In this document: in pieces, positions 62,329 through 64,000 of the stretch
Numbering within the stretch: position 1 is the first letter of the stretch
Layout: the number at the start of each line of letters is the position of its first letter
NCBI GenBank assembly: GCA_964596345.1
Contig: CAZQSZ010000002.1
Coordinates: forward strand, 496,001 to 560,000
Length of the DNA: 64,000 nt
Reading direction: 5' to 3'
Source of the DNA: CADEDV01 sp964596345
GTDB taxonomy: Bacteria > Bacteroidota > Bacteroidia > Chitinophagales > Chitinophagaceae
Notes under the pieces: generated by a model
Told to the model about the DNA's origin: nothing
Databases searched by the model: none
What the model saw: the letters and a program-made list of their open reading frames with translations, nothing else
Made by a program: the position numbers and the translations under genes

Positions 62329-62345
62329 CACAAGAAATTATAATT

Positions 62346-64000
62346 TTATTGACTTAGGGTTACTTCTCTTTCCTCCCTTTCCTTCAATTCCCTGATCTTG
62401 TCCAGTGCCCTTGCCACCACATCACACATAATAGTGTATAAAGCTCCCTGCTTAGGATTATCATAAATGTAATCCAGTGCCTGGTCTTCGTTGGGGATGA
62501 CAACAGTTGGTATATCCGGGTTTACGCTGTTGATGCCCTGCTGCAGCAGTTCAATGATCTCGTCTGCACTGCGGCCGCGAAGATTTTTATCGCAGCGGAT
62601 AATGATCTCATCAAAATAGCGGGCAGAGATCTCACCCAATTCCCGGATGTCTTCATCCCTCCGGTCGCCGGTACCGGAAATCACACCGATACGGGTGGGA
62701 TAATCCAGTTTGCTGATAAAATCACAAAGCAGTTTCAGTCCATGCGGGTTATGCGCAAAGTCAGCCAGCATGGTAAAATGCTTGAAATGGAAAAAATTCA
62801 ACCGTCCCGGTGTTTGCGTGGAAGAAGGAACAAACGATACTAATGCTGAACGAATATCTTCAATTGTTATATCCCGGAATAAATAAGTAGCTAATATCGC
62901 CGGTAAGCAGTTGGCAATATTATGCACCGCTTTCCCTTCATAGGTGAGGGGAATATCTTTTACCGGCATCACCCTGATCTTCCAGTTGCCTTTCATGATG
63001 CTGACATAACCATTCTCAAACACGGTGGCTAATCCGCCGCCACCACAATGGGCTTTTATCCGCGGGTTATTTTCATCCATGCTGAATAAAGCCACATTGC
63101 ATTTAAGGTCTTCTTTCATTTTATACACCAAATCATCATCTGCATTCAATATCGCATAGCCATGCGGGAAAACAGTTTCGGGTACCACGGCTTTTACTTT
63201 GGCCATTTGTTCCAGTGTATTGATACCGCCGAGTCCCATATGATCAGCCGCTACATTGGTAACGATAGCCACTTCACAATTCTGAAAAGCAAGGCCTGAT
63301 TTTAAAATACCACCTCTGGCGCATTCCAATACGGCAAAATCAACAGTAGGATCTTTCAAAACAAAGGCAGAACTGATAGGCCCGGTACAATCCCCTTTCA
63401 TCATCAGCTGGTTCTGGATATATACACCATCGCTGGTGGTATAGCCCACTTTTTTACCGGCACTTTTGGCGATATGAGCTGTTAACCTGGTGGTGGTTGT
63501 TTTACCATTGGTACCTGTTACGGCAATAATGGGAATTCTCCCGGCACTTCCTTTGGGAAAAAGCATATCAACCACCGGTTCTGCCACATTTCTCGGAAGA
63601 CCTTCGGCTGGTTCAATATGCATCCGGAAACCAGGGGCTGCATTGACTTCCAGGATAGCACCACCATTTTCAGAAACAGGGGTGCGGAGATCCATCGCCA
63701 TCACATCAATACCACAAATATCAAGACCTATTATTTTAGCGATACGTTCAAACATGAACACATTAGCCGGGTGCACTTCATCCGTTACATCTGTTGAAGT
63801 ACCACCAGTGGATAAATTAGCCGTTGGTTTCAATAATACCCGTTCATCTTTTTGTGGAATGGTTTCTAAAGTATAACCCAGGTCATCCAGCATTTTTTGG
63901 GTGAACTGGTCAATGGTTATTTGTGTCAGCACTTTTTCATGCCCGTAGCCCCGACGGGGGTCTTTATTCGTTTCTTCGATCAGCCATTGGATATTATGTA
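62346..64000 (-). CDS. cphA: Cyanophycin synthetase, C-terminal part (5' end outside window)
   Basis: The visible 551 residues are the C-terminal two thirds of CphA, which polymerises Asp and Arg into cyanophycin. The frame is open to the window edge (GYGHEKVLTQITIDQF is continuous with upstream sequence); a GTG at 63932 is internal, not the start. The end of the ATP-grasp domain is seen in DICGIDVMAMDL and ILEVNAAPGFRMHIEPAEG, followed by the Mur ligase-like domain with P-loop AVTGTNGKTTTTRL and later FAHNPHGLKLLCDFISKL and ISGTGDRRDEDIRELGE. It is housekeeping-type chromosomal DNA bordering the defence island. Confidence 0.92.
   Translation of the reverse strand, partial: HNIQWLIEETNKDPRRGYGHEKVLTQITIDQFTQKMLDDLGYTLETIPQKDERVLLKPTANLSTGGTSTDVTDEVHPANVFMFERIAKIIGLDICGIDVMAMDLRTPVSENGGAILEVNAAPGFRMHIEPAEGLPRNVAEPVVDMLFPKGSAGRIPIIAVTGTNGKTTTTRLTAHIAKSAGKKVGYTTSDGVYIQNQLMMKGDCTGPISSAFVLKDPTVDFAVLECARGGILKSGLAFQNCEVAIVTNVAADHMGLGGINTLEQMAKVKAVVPETVFPHGYAILNADDDLVYKMKEDLKCNVALFSMDENNPRIKAHCGGGGLATVFENGYVSIMKGNWKIRVMPVKDIPLTYEGKAVHNIANCLPAILATYLFRDITIEDIRSALVSFVPSSTQTPGRLNFFHFKHFTMLADFAHNPHGLKLLCDFISKLDYPTRIGVISGTGDRRDEDIRELGEISARYFDEIIIRCDKNLRGRSADEIIELLQQGINSVNPDIPTVVIPNEDQALDYIYDNPKQGALYTIMCDVVARALDKIRELKEREEREVTLSQ

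Overview
The window comes from a Bacteroidota genome, most likely Chitinophagaceae or a close relative. The evidence is a SusC/SusD pair, a promoter of the Bacteroidota type (TTTG, 21 nt, TATTTTTG), a Bacteroides-style sialic acid pathway with an AGE-type epimerase, Bacteroidota-type mobilization genes, and AT-rich DNA. No rRNA, tRNA, CRISPR array, insertion sequence or integrase was seen.

Region 1 (1-23153) is a polysaccharide utilization locus for sialylated, mucin-type or glycolipid-type glycans. A divergent FadR/GntR regulator (cut by the window edge) faces susC/susD. Downstream on the + strand lie sialic acid lyase, a kelch mutarotase, an MFS transporter, a sialidase lipoprotein, N-acylglucosamine 2-epimerase, a GH109-like glycosidase, a sialate O-acetylesterase, a GH20 hexosaminidase, a GH27 alpha-galactosidase, a GH2 enzyme, and a fused SGNH-esterase/GH20 protein. 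Together they could bind and import glycans, deacetylate and remove sialic acid, trim GalNAc, Gal and GlcNAc, and convert Neu5Ac to ManNAc and then GlcNAc.

Region 2 (23154-38352) starts with ssb and a DUF932 gene, both typical of plasmids and integrative elements, and ends with radC. ssb and radC share an almost identical translation leader, and each is preceded by a long nested inverted repeat. Between them a minus-strand block encodes a small 4-TM protein, Dps, a TetR regulator, several small envelope proteins, a three-part RND efflux pump with a haem-type DUF3365 lipoprotein, an LpxR-like lipid A deacylase and two DUF2202 proteins. Two promoters in this block carry the same Crp/Fnr-like palindrome at matching positions.

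Region 3 (38386-62010) is a defence island built around a mobilization module. It holds a Wadjet type I system (jetABCD) with a fifth gene carrying a HEPN-like R-N-x3-H motif; MobC-like, relaxase and TraG/VirD4-like genes behind a possible oriT or switch hairpin; a six-gene type III CBASS operon (TRIP13-like ATPase, unknown 154-aa protein, HORMA, CD-NTase, Cap4-like nuclease-SAVED, LexA-like S24 regulator) behind a 17-bp operator palindrome; an unknown possible nuclease; a 1315-aa nuclease/P-loop protein resembling Avs/STAND sensors; and a DUF1016 (YhcG-like) nuclease.

Region 4 (62011-64000) holds a strong terminator, a 48-residue predicted secreted peptide gene and the 3' part of cyanophycin synthetase, and looks like chromosomal backbone again.

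The most promising leads for undescribed biology are the Wadjet-linked HEPN protein, the unknown CBASS protein with its LexA-like regulator and operator, and the paired ssb/radC leaders.
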